Shown: in pieces, positions 21,516 through 26,475 of the stretch
Position numbering within the stretch: position 1 is the stretch's first letter
How the letters are laid out: each line of letters opens with the position of its first letter
DNA from: Priapulus caudatus
Taxonomy: Eukaryota; Priapulida; Priapulimorpha; Priapulimorphida; Priapulidae
Direction of reading: 5' to 3'
Assembly: GCF_000485595.1 (NCBI RefSeq)
Contig: NW_014578082.1
Location: 1 to 26,475 of the forward strand
DNA: 26,475 bases
Position numbers and translations under genes: made by a program
The notes under the pieces: generated by a model
What the model saw: only the letters and a program-made list of their open reading frames with translations
What the model was told of the DNA's origin: nothing
The model's database searches: none

Positions 21516-24500
21516 CATCTCAGTGCTTTTCCGTTTTTTCGGATTTATGGCGTTGTGCACGTGAAATGAATAAGGCACAGCCGCTACACCTGTGTTGCAG
21601 CGGTTTGTATTTATTGTGTCTGCTGTGAGTATGATGGTGTTCATTCCGTACATGAATTGCTTGTAATTTGGGTTGTCGTTCGCACCATGTGAAGTAGCTC
21701 TTTGCTGGCAAAAAATGTTTTCCACCGAATCACTATTGATTCGGGAAGGAGTGATACTGGTTCCAGGATGGGATTTTTGTTTTTGCTGTATAATGGAAGC
21801 AAAACCCAACACGGTTGACTTCATGTCAAACCGTGTCTCTTGGGACATGAGCTTTCTTCGGCACAGGCCTGGAGTGTTTTGAGGGTTGCCTGTGATCTCG
21901 TTTTCCCATGATACAAACCACTCCAATGCTTTTGCATTGCTTGACAGACGGTCATCGGCTGCAGAGGTTATTGGCCGAGAGTCTGTGAAGTTGCTCACGA
22001 ACACACTGGTCACCTCCAACAGTTGAATGGCGGCATTGAGTGTATCTCCATTTGGCCCTTCGGCTTTCTGGTAAGCCTAGTTAAAAAAATAATGCTATAA
22101 TTACACAATACGAATTAAATTGAACTAATGTGTTGGGCATTAGTGCAAAGGTGCACACTCTGTTACAGAAATGCAGGCACCATCTAGTGCAGCACAAGTT
22201 TACCTTGAATAAGTACAGCATTTCTTTATCCAGAACGTCTTCTGCCAGCCTATTTCTCATCTTCTGGCCACTGTTGGGTCAGAGGTGTTCATCCGTCAGG
22301 ACGTGATGAATCCGTGAAACCTCGCTAGCGTTGGCCGACTGGTCCCACTGGTAAGCCTTGACCCACATGGCCCATGTTATGTAGCCTGCATTGTGGTACA
22401 GCAGTCGGGTGCTTGATTTGCCAAATCCACTTTTGAGGATGTTGTTCCGTATCTTTTTCAAAAGATGCTGAATCAAAAGGAAAAGCACACAATGCGTTCA
22501 GTGTCATGTATTTTAAAGCATGATATCAGTTGCTCATGATTGGCATTTCTTTGAGAAATGTTTCATGCAAAACCTGTGATGTGTATGTTTCAGTAAAATA
22601 CCTTCGGATCCATCATCATTACAAGTGGTCGATATGGTAGGCAAGAGTTGCGCGTTACGAACAACGCACGTACCGCAGCAGACTCTGACCCATCGAAATG
22701 CGACTTGATGAACGATCGGTTATGGACAGCACCGTCAAAGCATGCGTAGTTTACCTGGAAAACACATAACAAGTACGTTGTCAGAAAATGTCACCACTAG
22801 TAATTAATTCATTCTAAATTTTTCTAGATAAATGACACTGTCATCATCGTTTTGTGATGTGCAACTGATCAGTGACTTTTCGCGTCTTCGTATTATTGTT
22901 GCACTACAACTTACGCATTGCAATGCGTATACCACGTAACTTCCTAAAACCTTGAATGACACCCAGCTTGTTGTTTATGCCCTTCCTATTCCATATAGTG
23001 ATGTAATTGGATAATGATAAATCGGCATTCCTGGTACAAGATGTTTGTGCTATAGTTGTTGTACTGTTTGTTTTGTACTTTTTATTGCAAAATATGTACT
23101 CACGTGGAAGCCCCACAAAATCAGCTCTTGCACTGCTTTCCAGAACAACATGTAGATGTCTGGCGCTGTTGCTTCAGTTGTGGGCACATGCATGAACGGA
23201 AAGCGAAACCCACTATCGCCTTGGAACAGGAAGAGCAACACATGTGTTGCAAGTTGTGCTGTAGCATTGTCTGCGAAATTGTGAATTGAAATCAGTATAA
23301 ACTATATTTAGCATTGAACAGTTAACATAATTATTAATTTATTTAATATTATGCTGATATGTATAGCCATACATGCATGCTCACACTTGAGAATACTTAC
23401 TTTCTTTCAGCACTTGCATAGCAGTGCATGTGTCTCCCATGTCCATGACTCCAAGTATTTTTACTTTACCCTCACAGTAGATGATCTGAAGATCGCTTTG
23501 AATTGACATTTCGTCAAACACGATGCCTCCAGTCATGCCGTGAGGGGGGACTTTCTTAAGCTTCGCCTCTTCATACATCCAACGGAAGATCTTCTTGTTG
23601 ATGCCAGGCTTTTGGTGGACCGAATTTTTGTAATACTGAAGAAGGCGTCCACTCGGCAGCGTTACTAGCATCCCGAGTGATGATATCTTCTTGTACGTCT
23701 TGGGACTGCTCGCCCACAGTGTAAGACAAGCTTTCACTATCCTGTGTACGATAGCATGGTTAGGACCTAGCATTTTACTTTACAGCATAAACATAATCAT
23801 TGCGTGCAATGAGCCTGAGCACTACAACACGTGTTGTTTACTGAAATAAGACAATTGAATTTTTGTGGAAATATATACAAATTGAAATTCTTATTACAGT
23901 TGTGCGTTTTTCACTTACTCCGGCTTCCACCGTCTACCCCTTGGTGGTCTTCCCAGGTTCTGCTCTTGGCTCAGGAGCTGGTCCCGCATCAACGGATGAT
24001 CGCTAATTTGTGGCAAATAGTTTGCAACAATGGCAGCGATATCAGCATCATCTTCATTGATGAGGCTCCAGTCGTCATCCAACGCCGGTGGAGCTGAGGA
24101 GTCAACTGGAGGAGGCACTGTTGACTCACGTGATGATGTCTTCAACCGGCGCATGTGTTGACGACATGGTTTGCAGATTTGCGAACGTGCCGTCAACAGC
24201 CAAGAGCACTGGCGACTTCGAACTCGTTGCGATGGAAACTCGTCCTCCGCTGCCTTGAAACTTTCCACTCCTGAAGTAGTGCAGGCATTGTTTCCATCAA
24301 CGATACCACCTCTGCACATATGCATGTTGCTTACCCTGTCAAGGAGGGCCTCTACACTCGTACGAGAGAATCTACCTTGAACTGGGTGCAACATGCTTGC
24401 CTCATCACTACACACATTGATGTTAGCCACGTGTACTTGCCATTTGCCATCATGGGAAATGTCTAAGGTTTTCTCCACTACCTTTTTGTCGATGGTGGCA

Positions 24501-25774
24501 ATACAGGTGGACATATTGAGGTGTAGTTCACTGATGTCAGCTAAAACCCATCGAGCTGGTCTTGAAGATGATGCAATGTCTTGAAGACTCATTGTGTTAT
24601 TTATGTTTTCCTTGAAGGAAATGCCACGGTATATTCTAAAATGCTTTGCTGCCTTTCTCATTGTGGATATGGTTGTTGCAGGGAATTGTGATCTCAGCAA
24701 TTTTCCAAATAAGCAATTTGAAATAGGTTTGCCTTCTAAATTAGTGAAACTGTTTGTATAACAATTGTACACGTCCTCTGCTATTATAGAGCCGTAGGGT
24801 GCAACCACCAACTCCTTTTCGAGCCTATAAACGAAGAAAATTAAATATTAGTTATAAACAGACGTTTTTGGGAGTTCAATCATTTTAAGGCACCCTCTGT
24901 ACTGCTATTATTATATGTTACATTGGCGTTAATTATCATTTATTATTATTTAACATTACACATTTTTTTTAGTGATTGTATTATCGCGTATATTTACATT
25001 AAACTGTTCTGCACTGAAGTCCATTTCGTATGACTATATAGCCCGTTACGCCGTTGGGTTGTTACCATTTGTTAGTTTTGAAATGTTTTTAAATGTAATG
25101 TCAAGAATACTTGTTTGCCGGTGAGTTACAATTTTCACCATCTGGTTCTTGGTTTAGTGCTTAATACATATTAAATTTACATTAGGAGTCTATCAATATT
25201 GATAGACTCCTGATTACATTTATAGGCCTATATCATGTGTTTGAATTATATTTCATTTGCATTAATTTGCATTATTAATTTTACATACAATATATATTAC
25301 AAATACATTTACAAGAGCAATTACAATTACAAATACAAATACAAGAGCGAGGAAAGTTCCTGGAGTTGAATTTCTTAATATTGAGATAAGCATACCACAT
25401 AAAGATCGCCATTCTGGTAAATTATTATCCCAGCTAAATGAATATTTGAAAATTTTAACATGAATCTAATGCCTAATGCGTAATGCCACTACTAATGGTA
25501 ATATTCATTTTTGTTCTCACTGTTGTGTTTAATTTTACATCTAGTACTTCTAGTTATAGTTTTAAAAACATGAAATCCGTGAGATGAGATCCGCTACATC
25601 TAACACGACCATGCTGTGTGACTAACGTCAATATACGCCTACGTAAGAATAGGTATTCTAACCCTAGCAATACCGTTTCTTGGACTGGAGCTAACCTAGC
25701 CTATATCATGTATAAATGAGCATCACTTACCATGCCGAGGCAGCTCTTTCCATATGGTTCTTTGGCTTTGCCAT
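21504..25774 (-). CDS. P-element/THAP9-type transposase with RFX-like DNA-binding domain; one in-frame stop
   Basis: Seven GT-AG exons in matching phase: 25774-25731, 24824-23919, 23741-23401, 23270-23104, 22754-22602, 22467-22204 and 22076-21504, 815 codons. Residues about 20-88 match the RFX winged helix: EDVYNCY, PISNCLFGKLLRSQFP and YRGISFKEN. A C-x10-C-x2-C knuckle follows at 221-235. The P-element transposase core then appears in order: RRW..E..KACLTLW..SPKTY, LPSGRLLQYYKN, GGIVFDEMSI (D393), GDSGFRFPFMHVPTTEA, CFDGAVHNRSFI (D493), MDP-HLLKKIRNN (D535), and RINSDSVENIFCQQRA (E744). These are the expected acidic catalytic positions of the RNase H-like fold. It should cut and join the element ends in the nucleus. 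TGA at 22279-22281 (codon 600) breaks an otherwise conserved block, so this copy may be inactive. Confidence 0.88.
25184..25211. repeat. Perfect 28-bp palindrome
   Basis: The half-site AGGAGTCTATCAAT (25184-25197) is followed directly by its reverse complement ATTGATAGACTCCT. It has no spacer and lies in intron 1 of the transposase gene. It could extrude as a cruciform or be a dimeric protein-binding site; no family was recognised. Confidence 0.9.
25652..25684 (+). repeat. 33-bp direct repeat, right copy
   Basis: Identical in sequence and orientation to 14808-14840. It lies in intron 1 of the transposase, 47 bases inside the 5' splice site. The pair is 10.8 kb apart, subterminal within the transposon. 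Confidence 0.85.
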
Positions 25775-26018
25775 GGTTGGGGTTGGGGAGAGGCCCAGAA
25801 TACCGTGTTTCAAATTTTTAATTGTAATTAAACACTTTAGAGACTTTTGTTCGATACTTTGGTCGCTTTGATATAATATTTCTTCTTTCGCCTCAATGTT
25901 TTCGCGTTGTCAAGCGCATTTCGCGGCTATCGTATTTCGCGCAAAGTGACGTCACACGGGCGACTATCGTGATTGGTCAAAGGATATAATAGAGCAGTTA
26001 GGGATTTCCGGCATGTTG
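25775..26018 (-). promoter_or_regulatory. Transposase promoter region
   Basis: Lies between the transposase start and the right inverted repeat. Reading toward the gene it has a CCAAT box (ATTGG on plus, 25972-25976), a perfect TGACGTCA CRE/ATF-type site (25947-25954), and the E2F-like palindrome TTTCGCGCAAA (25935-25945). Such spacing is typical of TATA-less, cell-cycle-linked animal promoters. Use by the transposase is inferred from position. Confidence 0.6.
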
Positions 26019-26229
26019 GTCCGGTTTACAAATCGGCTTCATGGGAAATTTGCGGCAAATTTGAGCAGGATTTATCATATAATTCTGGGTAAAGTCTGTG
26101 GTACCATGTTGCAAGACGTATATTTCGAACAAGTGATCATTCAGCTACACACAGATGCCAATATCATGGCGTTTGGAGGTTTATTTCGTCTCTAGTGCAT
26201 CGACAAGAGTGGAGCGGTCTGGAATTTCT
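26019..26229. repeat. Right terminal inverted repeat (211 bp)
   Basis: Exact reverse complement, by eye, of 13933-14143. It begins GTCCGGTTTACAAATCGG and ends GGAATTTCT. The next two bases (TG) differ from the left side by one extra base. Confidence 0.95.
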
Positions 26230-26236
26230 TGTTTCA

Positions 26237-26475
26237 TTTGTCTCGTTTTTAAAATTGCATTTCCTTGCCTGCAACTTGCAGCGGTTTACAAAATCGTCGA
26301 CGGTTTCGTCCGTATTCTGTTTGAATTGCTGGAGCCACAGACGCGCTACCCTGAAATTATCAGGGGGGTCAAGCTGCTCCTCGAATCTTCCCCACACGGT
26401 CTCGGGGTCCTCTGCGCCCTCGGTGAGGCCCCATGAATTATATCGTCTTATCCCTTCTTGGCCAGCTAATAGCAG
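26237..26475 (-). mobile_element. Ty3/Gypsy-like gag fragment, cut by window edge
   Basis: One open minus-strand frame continues past the window end. Its translation, with SWGLTE, VWGRFEEQLDPPDNFRVARL, then LQQFKQ, ETVDDFVNRCKLQARKCNF, is the conserved capsid-like region of gag proteins from Gypsy-like retrotransposons. The frame ends at the transposon boundary. The sequence on the far side of the transposon (left of 13927) does not continue gag, so the two flanks do not simply rejoin. Confidence 0.75.

Larger units (their letters stand above)
13927..26236. mobile_element. 12.3 kb P-element-superfamily transposon with helicase gene
   Basis: Bounded by identical long inverted repeats and holding two convergent spliced genes: a PIF1-type helicase with a PHD finger (plus strand) and a P-element/THAP9-type transposase with an RFX-like DNA-binding domain (minus strand). 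A 93-bp tandem array fills the space between their stop codons. If the ends are CAGAAATTCC on the left (13932) and its complement plus one extra base on the right (26231), both sides are flanked by TTTCA (13927-13931 and 26232-26236), a candidate 5-bp target duplication. Classical P elements make 8-bp duplications, so this boundary is tentative. The 211-bp repeats suggest a recent insertion. Intron 2 of the helicase holds a nested MITE. Confidence 0.85.

Noticed and set aside
22279-22281. TGA read as selenocysteine, or removed by a tiny intron
   Set aside because: The position is not a catalytic cysteine site. The only GT...AG pair that could remove it is about 32 bases long, too short for an animal intron.

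Overview
Animal nuclear DNA, most likely from a marine invertebrate; the phylum cannot be fixed from this window. The evidence is spliced genes with GT-AG introns, abundant microsatellites and minisatellites, Ty3/Gypsy-like and LINE-like remnants, several MITE-like elements, and a CARF (ALS2CR8)-type gene. Nothing prokaryotic is present.

Layout: 1-2520 is an (AC)n / 0.4 kb unique / (CT)n block that occurs twice with scattered small indels, and looks like one locus assembled twice from noisy reads. 2550-3200 is mostly featureless, with an (AT)n tract and a possible tRNA-derived SINE head. 3280-4915 is a 42-bp minisatellite. 4960-5300 is the 3' tail of a LINE-like retrotransposon. 5870-7290 is a second, ACGT-rich minisatellite of about 26 bp. 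8205-8960 is a decayed Ty3/Gypsy-like pol fragment on the plus strand. 8970-10927, minus strand, holds the last three recognisable exons of a CARF-like gene. 10930-13926 has no recognised gene but contains a 0.2 kb tandem duplication.

The main object is a roughly 12.3 kb DNA transposon at about 13932-26231. It is bounded by 211-bp terminal inverted repeats that read as identical. It carries two convergent spliced genes. On the plus strand, three exons (14415-14496, 15797-15880, 16889-19938) encode a 1071-residue PIF1-family helicase with a C-terminal PHD finger; its Walker A motif is split by intron 1. On the minus strand, seven exons between 25774 and 21504 encode an about 815-codon P-element/THAP9-type transposase whose N-terminal DNA-binding domain looks like an RFX winged helix instead of a THAP zinc finger. 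One in-frame TGA (22279-22281) interrupts it, at a place consistent with CGA to TGA decay. The two stop codons sit at the two edges of a 93-bp tandem array (19936-21515) that fills the whole space between the genes.

The likely division of labour, inferred from family knowledge, is that the transposase recognises the ends and cuts and joins DNA, while the helicase assists unwinding or repair during transposition of an unusually long element. Identical inverted repeats suggest recent activity, although this copy's transposase would need the TGA to be a read error or would need help from another copy. The element is itself invaded by at least one TTAA-flanked MITE in intron 2 of the helicase. 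Its right flank reads into a Gypsy-like gag fragment; its left flank does not.
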